64,000 nucleotides of DNA from Rhodospirillaceae bacterium (lineage in GTDB: Bacteria; Pseudomonadota; Alphaproteobacteria; Rhodospirillales; Rhodospirillaceae): NCBI GenBank assembly GCA_947476695.1, contig CANJRD010000004.1, positions 124,001-188,000 on the forward strand, in the 5' to 3' direction. Every line of letters begins with the position of its first letter. The first letter of the stretch is position 1. Made by a program: the position numbers and the translations under genes. Below are positions 17,638 through 25,417 of the stretch, piece by piece. Below the pieces are notes generated by a model. It was given only the letters and a program-made list of their open reading frames with translations. It made no database searches and was not told the DNA's origin.

Positions 17638-17666
17638 AGATAGGTGCCCGGAAACGGCGCAACAAG
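17638..17666 (-). promoter_or_regulatory. Sigma-32 (RpoH) heat-shock promoter of lon
   Basis: On the minus strand CTTG (17663-17666) is followed after 18 bases by CCTATCT (17638-17644). This fits the alphaproteobacterial heat-shock consensus CTTG-N17/18-CYTATNT exactly. It would give a leader of roughly 120 bases before the lon ATG. lon is a classic heat-shock gene, so context agrees with the motif. Confidence 0.7.
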
Positions 17667-17750
17667 ATGCGCCCCATGCGGGTCAGCGATGTGGGACTTT
17701 CACGTCGCTAGGAAGGAAAGCCGGGAAATCAAGGACAGTGGAAGTGGCTG

Positions 17751-18053
17751 TTAGCCTTTGATTTTCGGGTTCACGCCGTCGAACGGCTTCAGGCTGCCGT
17801 TCATTTGCTCGCAGCTGCCCTTGGGGACTTCCTGAAATTCCTGACCATCGAAGGCGATCTTGCCCAGGGTGGCGCAGCCATGCGCGCCAGTTTTGGCGCA
17901 ATCGTTCTCGCCCGGCTTGGACACGCCGTAGCACTTTTCCTTCGGGCCTTTGACATTGCTGGCCGGCATTTCGCCGGCTTGCGCGCTCGCCATCGCGGCG
18001 GCGCCAAGCACCGCCGACACCAGCGCTGCACGCGTCAAACGGGTATTGGCCAC
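17751..18053 (-). CDS. Bufferin-type copper-binding peptide precursor (DUF2282, BufA1-like), orphan
   Basis: A 100-residue exported protein. The GTG at 18053 has AGGAG seven bases upstream. Residues 1-27 form a signal peptide ending SAQAG. The mature part carries the DUF2282 hallmark: four cysteines in EKCYGVSKPGENDC, GAHGCATLG and EVPKGSC. In characterised bufferins, the cysteines become copper-binding thiooxazoles made by the MNIO enzyme BufB (DUF692) with partner BufC, normally encoded next door. Neither is in this window, so modification would need enzymes encoded elsewhere, or this is an unmodified orphan. Family assignment is good; copper binding is inferred. Confidence 0.8.
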   Translation of the reverse strand: MANTRLTRAALVSAVLGAAAMASAQAGEMPASNVKGPKEKCYGVSKPGENDCAKTGAHGCATLGKIAFDGQEFQEVPKGSCEQMNGSLKPFDGVNPKIKG

Positions 18054-18122
18054 GCGGCATCTCCTAAACGTTTTCCGAGCGGAATCTTAGCCGCTCTCCC
18101 CAGCGACCGCCAATCCCCAAAC

Positions 18123-18162
18123 GCAGAGAAGCGAGGCGGAATGACCCGCCTCGCTTCTCTGC
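18123..18162. other. 17-bp perfect hairpin in a divergent promoter region
   Basis: Arms 18123-18139 and 18146-18162 are perfectly complementary around a 6-base loop. It sits between two divergent gene starts (18053 minus, 18346 plus), where a terminator for annotated genes is not expected. It may end an unannotated small RNA or be a regulatory dyad. Neither flank has a strong T-run. Confidence 0.6.
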
Positions 18163-18345
18163 TGGGCAGGTCATGGCTGACCCGCTCTCAACAACCACCC
18201 TCAAGGGGACCTGCCAGCTTTCGCCGACGATCGTGGGAGGGCATGTCCGTGGAACGTCTCCCGGCCTGCGATGTTCCTTTTTTATGTGAGGGAACTCTGA
18301 GCCCGCTTCGCCTGTTCTGTCCGCATCCACTATTGGAGGTTACCC

Positions 18346-19017
18346 ATGAAAGCGGTGTTCATCGCTCTAACTTGCGCAACGATTGCGCTTCCGCAGCTCG
18401 TCGAGGCGGCTGATGCGCAGCCGAAGCCTGCGATTGCGCTGGGCAATAGTGCCCCGAAGGCCACCGCGCCGGTGCCGGGTAAGAACAGCTTCAGCCTGGG
18501 CGAAGCGAAGTCGCGCATGGAGAAGGCGGGCTATGCGGTCGCCAGCGATCCTGTGAAGGACAGCGATGGCATCTGGCGCGCAGAAGGTACGCGTGGCGCT
18601 CAGAAAGTCCGTCTCATGATGGATTATCAGGGCAACATTTTCACCGGCGCGACACCGGATAAGCCGGTTTCGGGCCCGACCAAGCTGAAAAGCGAAGAAG
18701 CGCAGAAGATTATGGAACAGCGCGGCTATGCGCTCTCCAGTATCCCGATCAAGGATGACCAGGGCATCTGGTACGCCGAAGGCCATCTCGACAATAAACC
18801 GTCCGTGCAGGTGATGGTCGATCACCAGGGCAATGTGTTCGAGAGCACCGGCTACACCGGCCATCCGAACTCCGCCCCTGGCACCCCGACCGGTCCGTTC
18901 AAGGAAATCGATCCGGCCGCGGTGAAGGGTGTGCCAGCCCCGAACAGTATCTCCGCTGACTCTGCTAAAACGAAATCAGGCGGCGGCGCGAGCCCGTCGG
19001 TTGACGATCTGAAGTAG
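18346..19017 (+). CDS. Exported protein with two tandem PepSY-like modules
   Basis: A 223-residue protein starting at an ATG with GGAGG seven bases upstream. A signal peptide ends near LVEAADA (about residue 24). Two copies of one module follow at about 50-101 and 116-167. Each has the pattern A-x3-ME-x2-GY-x4-x-P-x-KD-x2-GIW-x-AEG, then a VMxDxQGNxF strand. This GIWxAE/DxxG pattern resembles small PepSY-type periplasmic domains, which I infer rather than know. The tail is Pro/Ser/Gly-rich. The function is unknown; the neighbour across the divergent promoter is the bufferin-type peptide. The gene ends in a strong terminator. Confidence 0.72.
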   Translation: MKAVFIALTCATIALPQLVEAADAQPKPAIALGNSAPKATAPVPGKNSFSLGEAKSRMEKAGYAVASDPVKDSDGIWRAEGTRGAQKVRLMMDYQGNIFTGATPDKPVSGPTKLKSEEAQKIMEQRGYALSSIPIKDDQGIWYAEGHLDNKPSVQVMVDHQGNVFESTGYTGHPNSAPGTPTGPFKEIDPAAVKGVPAPNSISADSAKTKSGGGASPSVDDLK

Positions 19018-19037
19018 CGCGTCCGCTTCGAAAAGAA

Positions 19038-19070
19038 AAAGGGCTGCGACCAGTTTGGCCGCAGCCCTTT
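19038..19070. terminator. Bidirectional rho-independent terminator
   Basis: An 11-bp stem (19038-19048 with 19060-19070) is followed by seven Ts on the plus strand, and by a T-rich tract on the minus strand. It separates the convergent PepSY-like gene and the molybdenum hydroxylase operon. Confidence 0.9.
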
Positions 19071-19090
19071 TTTTATGAGCGTCGTTCGCC

Positions 19091-21325
19091 TTAGACGGCG
19101 AAGCCTGCGGCCTTGTTGAACGGCAGGCTGCGCACGCGCTTGCCCGTCGCCGCGAAGATCGCGTTCGCCAGCGCCGGATGCACCGGCGGCAGCGCCGGCT
19201 CGCCGATACCGGACGGCGGATTGCCGGTGATGTTGAAGTGCACTTCGACCGGCGGCGCTTCGTTCATGCGAAGCAGCGGGAAGTCGTCGAAGTTGCCCTG
19301 CTGCACGCGGCCGTTGGCGAAGGTCACCTGCTGACCCAGCGCCTGGCCGATACCGTCGAGCACGGCACCCTGCACCTGGCTCTCGGCCATAATCGGGTTC
19401 ACGATCTGGCTGCCGATATCGCCGGCGACCCAAACCTTGTTCACCTTCACTTCGTCTTTGCCGGCCGTGACTTCGATCACGTGCGCCAAATGGCCCGCGT
19501 GGCTGAAGTAGTAGGCCATGCCGAGCGCGGTGCCCTTGGGCATTGTGCGCTTGCCCCAGCCCGACTTATCCGCGACCAGTTGCAGCACCCCGCGCATACG
19601 TTCGGCATCGAAGCCCGGCGGACGGGGCTGGCCGTTGGCGGCGGGCGCAGCGGCTTTCGCGGCGACGCGCTTTTCCGCCAGCAGGTCCATATGGAACTGC
19701 AGCGGATCGCGGCCCGAGGCTTGCGCCACTTCGTCGAGGAACGACATGAACACGAACGACAGCGCATTGCTGCCCGGCGCGCGCAACGGTCCCATCGGCG
19801 TGCCAAGCTGCATGAGGCTCGCGCCATAAGACAGGTTGGGCACGAACTCGGCCGGGAAGATGTTGTCGCCCAGCTGGCACATCGGCGCGAACTTGCCGTT
19901 CTCACCGAAGCTGACGAAGTGATCGGTCAGCGCGATCAGCTTGCCTTGCGCATCCAGGCCGGCCTTGAAGTGGTGGTAACCGGCCGGACGATAGTTGTCG
20001 TGACGGATGTCGTCTTCACGCGACCACACCAGCTTCACCGGCGTGCCGTTGCCGACTTCGCGGGCGATCCAGGCTGCTTCCACGGCCGGGTCCGGCTGCG
20101 CGCGACGACCGAAGCCGCCGCCCGAACGCTGGGTCGGGTGAACAAGGATGTCCTTCTCGTCGATGCCCATCACCTTCGAAATCGAGGTGCGTGCCGCAGC
20201 GGCGTTCTGGGTCGGTGTCCAGACCTCGAACTTGCCATTATTGAACGACGCGGTGGAGTTCATCGGCTCCATCGTGGCGTGGGCGAGGAACGGGTAGGAG
20301 TAGGTGGCTTCGATCACCTTGGCCGCGCCCTTGAAGGTCGCGTCCGGATCGCCATCCTTGCGGATGTTGAACTGCGGTTCCTTCTTGGCGAACTCCAGCG
20401 CCGTCTTTTCCCAGTTCGCATTGCTCTGCAGACCGGTCGGGCCGTCTTTCCATTCCACGCGCAGCTTGCGGCGCGCGGTCTGGGCCTGCCACCACGTGTC
20501 GGCGACGATGGCCACGCCGGCTTCGATGCCGTTCTGACGCGCTGGATCGCCCTTGCCCGTGATGCCTTCGACGACGACGACTTTGCGCACGCCCGGCATG
20601 GCGCGGATCTCGTCGATGTTGGCTTTGACGAGCTTGCCGCCGAATACCGGCGAACGCTCGAAGGTCGCGGCCAGCATGCCCGGCGCCTGCACGTCGATGC
20701 CGTACAGCGGCTGACCGACGACGATCTTCGGGGCGTCGACGTCGCGCGTCGGCTTGCCGATGATCTTGAAGTCCTTCGGGTCCTTCAGCTTCACGGTCTT
20801 CAGGTCCGGCGCGGTTTGCGCCGCGGCCTTGGACGCGAGTTCGCCGTAGGTGGCCTTGCGGTTGCTCGCGGCATGCGTGACGACGCCCGAGCCGGTGGTG
20901 AGTTCGCCTTCCGGCACTTTCCACATCTTCGCGGCGGCGGAGACGATCATCTGACGCGCGGCGGCGCCAACGCGGCGCATGTTGTCCCAGTTGCGCGGGA
21001 TGGTCGTCGATCCGCCGACGTTCTGCGCGCCGAATTTCTCGGTGTCGAGCGGCGCGAGTTCAACCTTCACCTGGCTCCAGTCGACGTCGAGCTCGTCAGC
21101 GATGATCATCGGCAGCGACGTCTTCACGCCCTGACCGATGTCGACGCTCTTGGCCATGATGACGAAGGTGTTGTCCGGCGCGATGCGCACGAAGGCGCCG
21201 ATGTTCGCTTCAGTCGCGGTCGCCGCCTTCGCGGTGCCGAGGTTGAATGTGAGCATCAAACCGCCGCCGGTGACGGCGGAGGCCTTCAGGAAACTGCGAC
21301 GGGATTGATCGTTGCGGAGATGCAT
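19091..21325 (-). CDS. Molybdopterin-binding subunit of an IorB-type aldehyde/isoquinoline oxidoreductase
   Basis: A 744-residue large subunit of the xanthine dehydrogenase/aldehyde oxidase superfamily, most like the beta subunit of isoquinoline 1-oxidoreductase. The N-terminus has a twin-arginine signal, SRRSFLKASAVTGGGLML, so it is exported folded with its partner. Cofactor-binding signatures include GGGFGRR (RSGGGFGRRAQPDPAVEAAW) and GVGEPAL-like GIGEPALPPVHPAL near the C-terminus. The partner [2Fe-2S] subunit is encoded 4 bp upstream in the same operon. Such enzymes hydroxylate aldehydes or N-heterocycles; the true substrate is unknown. No cytochrome or maturation (XdhC-like) gene follows, which is unusual. 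Confidence 0.93.
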   Translation of the reverse strand: MHLRNDQSRRSFLKASAVTGGGLMLTFNLGTAKAATATEANIGAFVRIAPDNTFVIMAKSVDIGQGVKTSLPMIIADELDVDWSQVKVELAPLDTEKFGAQNVGGSTTIPRNWDNMRRVGAAARQMIVSAAAKMWKVPEGELTTGSGVVTHAASNRKATYGELASKAAAQTAPDLKTVKLKDPKDFKIIGKPTRDVDAPKIVVGQPLYGIDVQAPGMLAATFERSPVFGGKLVKANIDEIRAMPGVRKVVVVEGITGKGDPARQNGIEAGVAIVADTWWQAQTARRKLRVEWKDGPTGLQSNANWEKTALEFAKKEPQFNIRKDGDPDATFKGAAKVIEATYSYPFLAHATMEPMNSTASFNNGKFEVWTPTQNAAAARTSISKVMGIDEKDILVHPTQRSGGGFGRRAQPDPAVEAAWIAREVGNGTPVKLVWSREDDIRHDNYRPAGYHHFKAGLDAQGKLIALTDHFVSFGENGKFAPMCQLGDNIFPAEFVPNLSYGASLMQLGTPMGPLRAPGSNALSFVFMSFLDEVAQASGRDPLQFHMDLLAEKRVAAKAAAPAANGQPRPPGFDAERMRGVLQLVADKSGWGKRTMPKGTALGMAYYFSHAGHLAHVIEVTAGKDEVKVNKVWVAGDIGSQIVNPIMAESQVQGAVLDGIGQALGQQVTFANGRVQQGNFDDFPLLRMNEAPPVEVHFNITGNPPSGIGEPALPPVHPALANAIFAATGKRVRSLPFNKAAGFAV

Positions 21326-21329
21326 GGTT

Positions 21330-21803
21330 CTAGCCCTCCTTCTTTTCGGCCACGCCCGCGGCCTGTTTGATGGCCTTGCGGATGCGGATGTAAGTGGCGC
21401 AGCGGCAGAGGTTGCCGCTCATATGCGTATCGATGTCAGCGTCGCTCGGCTGCGGAACCTTGCTGAGCAGCGCGGTCGCCGCCATCAGCTGGCCGGCCTG
21501 ACAGTAGCCGCACTGCGCGACGTCCACGTCCAGCCAAGCTTCCTGCAGGCGCTTGCCGATCGGATTTTCGCTGAGCGCCTCGATGGTGGTGATCGGCTGT
21601 TCGCCGACCGCTGAGACCGGCATGGAGCAGGACTTCACAGCCTGTCCGTTGACGTGCACGGTGCAGGCACCGCACATGCCGACGCCGCAGCCGAATTTCG
21701 TGCCGACCAGGGACATCTGGTCGCGCAGTACCCACAGCAAAGGCGTGGATGGATCGACATCGACGGTACGGCTCGTACCGTTCACAGTTAGCGTATAGGC
21801 CAT
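21330..21803 (-). CDS. [2Fe-2S] subunit of the IorAB-type oxidoreductase
   Basis: A 157-residue electron-transfer subunit. The ATG at 21803 (MAYTLTVNG) has GGGAG ten bases upstream and matches the family start; an open frame extends 16 codons further without support. The plant-type ferredoxin cluster ligands are in [16 protein letters not shown] and the following SCSMP. The second cluster ligands are in [10 protein letters not shown] and GNLCRCATY. It carries electrons from the molybdenum site of the large subunit encoded just downstream. It has no signal peptide and is presumably exported by hitch-hiking on the partner's twin-arginine signal. Confidence 0.95.
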   Translation of the reverse strand: MAYTLTVNGTSRTVDVDPSTPLLWVLRDQMSLVGTKFGCGVGMCGACTVHVNGQAVKSCSMPVSAVGEQPITTIEALSENPIGKRLQEAWLDVDVAQCGYCQAGQLMAATALLSKVPQPSDADIDTHMSGNLCRCATYIRIRKAIKQAAGVAEKKEG

Positions 21804-21937
21804 GGCGGGCGCTCCCAGATCAGAGGTCGGGCAGACCCCAATCATACACAATCCCCCGGAAAACGGCGAAGTACCGTTTCACCAGTTCCGTAAATCGGGC
21901 AGAGAGGGCCGGGAACCCTATGCGGCCAGGGTATAGG

Positions 21938-22258
21938 TCAGTTCGCAACGGGCTGGCATTGGGTCGCCGAGCACAGGCTCATCTGTCCGGTAAGGCCGTC
22001 GATCCGATAGACGAGGGCATTGTCACTGCGGGGAACCGGTACCAACACGTAACGGTGGGGTACCAGCGTTGCGACCAGCACGGCGCTGCTCAACAGGACC
22101 GATGCCACCACGATGGCGCGGGACAGCCCGGTCGGCAGGAATCCCGGCTTCGCGACGGCGGCAGGTTTTTTTCCCGCATCGTCGTCATCGTCGAGCGGCT
22201 TCTGACGCTTCGGAGCGGCAGCGGGTGCGGGGGCGGTCTTGGGCGCTTCGGCGGTCAT
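21938..22258 (-). CDS. Small single-pass membrane protein, unknown function
   Basis: A 106-residue protein starting at the ATG 22258 (GGAGG six bases upstream; a longer frame from 22294 has no such support). The N-terminal 45 residues are Ala/Pro/Lys-rich with a run of five aspartates. A transmembrane helix (SRAIVVASVLLSSAVLVATL) follows, then a short extracytoplasmic tail with two cysteines (SLCSATQCQP). I do not recognise the family. It is transcribed divergently from the PAS protein, and two FNR-like half-conserved sites lie between them. Confidence 0.65.
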   Translation of the reverse strand: MTAEAPKTAPAPAAAPKRQKPLDDDDDAGKKPAAVAKPGFLPTGLSRAIVVASVLLSSAVLVATLVPHRYVLVPVPRSDNALVYRIDGLTGQMSLCSATQCQPVAN

Positions 22259-22312
22259 CGGTGCCTCCAGGGTTGAAGAGCCAGATTTTCGCAAAAGGCG
22301 CGCAAGAACCCC

Positions 22313-22326
22313 TTAATCTCGGTCAA
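22313..22326. promoter_or_regulatory. Weak FNR/FixK-like site
   Basis: TTAATCTCGGTCAA resembles TTGAT-N4-RTCAA with one mismatch. It lies 55-68 bp upstream of the small membrane protein start (minus). Alone this would not be convincing; a second similar site lies 56 bp away. Confidence 0.25.
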
Positions 22327-22382
22327 GCGAACAAAACAAAATTATGAACGCATAGATTGAAATTTCGTCAATTCCAGGTTTC

Positions 22383-22396
22383 TTGACCTGCGTCAC
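22383..22396. promoter_or_regulatory. Weak FNR/FixK-like site upstream of the PAS gene
   Basis: TTGACCTGCGTCAC resembles TTGAC-N4-GTCAA with the last base changed. It ends 49 bp before the PAS gene ATG at 22446. The role is inferred from the motif only. Confidence 0.3.
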
Positions 22397-22445
22397 CCCG
22401 AAGCCGCCAAACTCTGTCACGCTTCAGGCGTTGACCGGATTAGTA

Positions 22446-22988
22446 ATGCCCACCGAAATGGAAGCCACTTGCGGCTCGTTCCTCGCCCACTGGATGGGGC
22501 TTCGGAACGGTGCGCGCGTCCCGACGGTCGAAGATTTCCTCGATCGTGTCTCGCCTTTGCATGCGCCCTGGTTGTTCATGGCGGAGATTCGCGGGCCAGA
22601 CCTTATCATCCGGCTTGAAGGCACTGGGCTTGTCGGCCGGTGGGGCCGCGACCTGACGGGTGAGCGACTGTTTCGCGATAAAAGCCCGGCCTTTGTGGCG
22701 CAGGTCGCGGAGAACTTCCGCACCGTGCTGGAGCATCCCTGCGGTTACTACGCGCTCAATCACTATCAGACCGGTCGCGGGCGAAACGTGCGCGTGCGCG
22801 TCCTTTATTTGCCCCTTGTCGCGAAGCCGGGACGATTGCCGCGAATCGTCGGCTATTCCGTCGAGCTGCAGCGACGTCCGTTAGACGATGAGACATCGTT
22901 GTCGGCGGCGCGCACCACGGTCGAAGCGGAATGGATCGACATTGGCGCCGGCCTGCCGGCGCACCAACCGAACCTGCCGTCAGGCTGA
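22446..22988 (+). CDS. PAS domain protein (PAS_5 type)
   Basis: A stand-alone sensory-domain protein of about 180 residues. The start is probably the ATG at 22446 (or 22458); the frame opens earlier from a TTG at 22383 without support. The core WLFMAEIRGPDLIIRLEGTG, VGRWGRDLTGERLF, then YYALNHYQ and VRVLYLPLVAKPGRLPRIVG follows the PAS_5 pattern seen in many alphaproteobacterial proteins (for example MopJ-like). No output domain is attached, so it presumably acts through a partner. It is divergent from a small membrane protein, and possibly oxygen-responsive given the FNR-like motifs nearby. Confidence 0.75.
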   Translation: MPTEMEATCGSFLAHWMGLRNGARVPTVEDFLDRVSPLHAPWLFMAEIRGPDLIIRLEGTGLVGRWGRDLTGERLFRDKSPAFVAQVAENFRTVLEHPCGYYALNHYQTGRGRNVRVRVLYLPLVAKPGRLPRIVGYSVELQRRPLDDETSLSAARTTVEAEWIDIGAGLPAHQPNLPSG

Positions 22989-22991
22989 CGC

Positions 22992-23990
22992 TTACGTCAG
23001 CGCTTTGAGATCCGGCGCGAGGCTCGCCAGCACTTCATAAGACCGAAGGCGGGCGGCATGCTCGAAGATCATGCCCGTGGCCATGATCTCGTCGGCGTCC
23101 GTTTCCTTGATGAACTTGATAAGGCCGTCGCGCACCTGTTCGCTGGTGCCGACGAAAGAGCGGCGCAGCATCCGCGATGCTTGCGCTTTCTCCGACGCGG
23201 ACCAGTACGTGTCGATGTCGTCGATCGGCGGCTGCAACTGGCCGCGTGTGCCGCGGAAAAGATTCGTGAAGCTCTGCTGCGGCGACGTGAACAAACGCCG
23301 TGCCGTCTCTTCCGTGTCGGCCGCGATCACATTCGCGCCGACCATCACATAAGGCTTCGCAAGCTGTTCCGACGGACGGAAGTTGAGGCGGTAAACCTCA
23401 ATGGCTTCCAACAGCGCGTCGGGCGCGAAGTGCGAGGCGAAGGCATAGGGCAAGCCCAGCATCGCCGCGAGCTGTGCGCCGAAGAGGCTCGAACCGAGAA
23501 TCCACAGCGGCACGCGCGTGCCCACCCCTGGAACCGCGAGGATGCGTTGGCCGGGCTGTGCCGGTGCGAGCAGCGCTTGCAGTTCGAGAACGTCGTCGGG
23601 AAAGCGATCGGCGGTGTCGTTGGTGCGGCGCAGCGCGCGCAAGGTCATCTGATCCGTGCCGGGCGCGCGGCCAAGGCCGAGATCGATGCGGCCGGGGTAC
23701 AGGCTTTCCAGCGTGCCGAATTGTTCGGCGATCACCAGCGGCGAGTGATTCGGCAACATGATGCCGCCGGAGCCGACGCGGATGGTCTTTGTACCACCCG
23801 CGACGAACCCGATCGCCACCGAGGTCGCGGCGCTGGCGATGCCCGGCATGTTGTGATGCTCGGCCAGCCAGAAGCGGTTGAAGCCCCAGCGCTCCGCATG
23901 CTGCGCGAGGTCGAGCGAGCGTCGTAACGCCTCGCCGGCGGTTGCGCCCTGCGGGATCGGTGCGAGGTCGAGGATCGAAAGCAATGCCAT
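22992..23990 (-). CDS. LLM-class (luciferase-like) flavin-dependent oxidoreductase
   Basis: A 332-residue TIM-barrel enzyme of the bacterial luciferase-like monooxygenase family, YhbW subgroup. Typical segments are [58 protein letters not shown] and [14 protein letters not shown]. These enzymes use reduced flavin supplied by a separate reductase, and the substrate of this subgroup is not known. It ends 3 bp from the stop of the convergent PAS gene. Upstream on the same strand is the Bcr/CflA transporter with a 78-bp gap. Confidence 0.9.
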   Translation of the reverse strand: MALLSILDLAPIPQGATAGEALRRSLDLAQHAERWGFNRFWLAEHHNMPGIASAATSVAIGFVAGGTKTIRVGSGGIMLPNHSPLVIAEQFGTLESLYPGRIDLGLGRAPGTDQMTLRALRRTNDTADRFPDDVLELQALLAPAQPGQRILAVPGVGTRVPLWILGSSLFGAQLAAMLGLPYAFASHFAPDALLEAIEVYRLNFRPSEQLAKPYVMVGANVIAADTEETARRLFTSPQQSFTNLFRGTRGQLQPPIDDIDTYWSASEKAQASRMLRRSFVGTSEQVRDGLIKFIKETDADEIMATGMIFEHAARLRSYEVLASLAPDLKALT

Positions 23991-24068
23991 TCGTCACTCC
24001 GTGCACAGGGCTTCTGCGCGGCTATTCCGTCGCGTTCATATAGGCCGCGGGCGACCTCGCGCAATGCG

Positions 24069-25301
24069 CTACAACGCGTGCGGTATACGGCGCACGATAG
24101 TGAGATGCGCGAACATGCCGGCGAAGGCGCAGAACGCCATGCCGACGGTCATCGGCAGTGCCGTGCCGGCGGGTATGATCGTCATCACGCTTGCGCAAGC
24201 CGCGCCGGTCATGAATTGAAGGCTGCCGAGCAGGGCCGAGGCCATGCCCGCGATCGTACCGAACGGCGACATCGCCAGCACCATCGCGTTCGGCATGATG
24301 AAGCCCATGCAGAACGTGTAGATCGCCAGCGGCAGCAGAATGCCGTACAGGCCGCCGAATCCGGTCGCGCCGTCGATCAGTATGATCGTGCCGGCGATGC
24401 ACTGCCCGATCAGTCCGCGCCGCAGCAAGACGCCCGGCGCGATGCGGCCGACCAGGCGTCCGTTGACCTGGAACGCCGTCATCAGCATCAGCGCATTGCC
24501 GCCGAACAGCCATCCGAAATGATGCGGTGGAATGTCGTAGAGGTCGATGAACACGAATGGGACGCCGGAGATGTAAACGAACATCCCCGCCAGGGGGAAC
24601 GCGCTGCATAGCGCGTAACCGATGAAGCGCTTGTCGACGAACAGGCTCCAGTAGCCTGTGAGGATCCGCCCGACGGCGAAGGCTTGCGCGCGTGCTTCGA
24701 CGGAGGCGATGGGGCGATAGGTTTCCTTCACGCGGAAATGCGTGATCGCCAGCAGGGCGATGGTCACGAACCCCAGCAACGCGAAGATCGCGCGCCAGCC
24801 CACGGTGATGAGGATATAGCCACCCAGCAACGGTCCCAGCAGGGGGCCAATGCTGGTCACCAGCGCAAGCATCGCGTAAACGCGCGAACCTTCCGTCAGC
24901 GTGAACAGGTCGCGCACCATCGCGCGCGACACCACGCCGCCGGAACACGCCCCGATGGCTTGCAGGAAGCGCAGGGCGATCAGCGCGTCGATGCTCGGCG
25001 CCAGCGCGCATCCGAACGATGCCAGCATGAACAATCCCATGCCGAAATAGAGTGGCGGTTTGCGTCCGAAACGGTCGAGCAGCGGGCCGTAGAAGGCCTG
25101 GCCCAGTGAGAAGCCGACGAAATAGCTGGTCAGGGTCAGCTGCGCGTCGCCCGGGGTGGCATTGAACGTGGTGGCAAGCGCCGGCAGCGCCGACAGGTAC
25201 ATGTCGATCGATAGTGGCGCCATGATGGTCAGGCTGCCGAGAAGAAGGGCAAGCCCGAAGCGCGCTCGTGTGGAGGTCGGCGCCGACGCCGGTTCGGTCA
25301 T
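24069..25301 (-). CDS. Bcr/CflA family multidrug MFS transporter
   Basis: A 410-residue proton-coupled exporter with twelve predicted helices. The family signatures are visible: SIDMYLSALPAL in helix 1, the loop-2/3 motif GPLLDRFGRKPPLYFG, and QAIGACSGGVVSRAMVRDLF. Members export bicyclomycin, chloramphenicol, sulfonamides or amino acids such as cysteine. No regulator is adjacent; the divergent-looking space to the histidine kinase gene is 116 bp on the same strand. Confidence 0.92.
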   Translation of the reverse strand: MTEPASAPTSTRARFGLALLLGSLTIMAPLSIDMYLSALPALATTFNATPGDAQLTLTSYFVGFSLGQAFYGPLLDRFGRKPPLYFGMGLFMLASFGCALAPSIDALIALRFLQAIGACSGGVVSRAMVRDLFTLTEGSRVYAMLALVTSIGPLLGPLLGGYILITVGWRAIFALLGFVTIALLAITHFRVKETYRPIASVEARAQAFAVGRILTGYWSLFVDKRFIGYALCSAFPLAGMFVYISGVPFVFIDLYDIPPHHFGWLFGGNALMLMTAFQVNGRLVGRIAPGVLLRRGLIGQCIAGTIILIDGATGFGGLYGILLPLAIYTFCMGFIMPNAMVLAMSPFGTIAGMASALLGSLQFMTGAACASVMTIIPAGTALPMTVGMAFCAFAGMFAHLTIVRRIPHAL

Positions 25302-25417
25302 TTTCGTTTCATACGAGTGCGCGCGCCGCGCGGCAACTGAACGATTGTGAAAATTGTCTCAGTTTTGAAGGGCGCGTCATTTTTGCTGAATACCAGTCGC
25401 CACCTTTCGGGGCGATG

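Noticed and set aside
19178-21370. 730-codon plus-strand open frame opposite the molybdenum hydroxylase
   Set aside because: Antisense shadow of a gene with unmistakable cofactor motifs; composition is Arg/His/Asp-rich with no recognisable fold.
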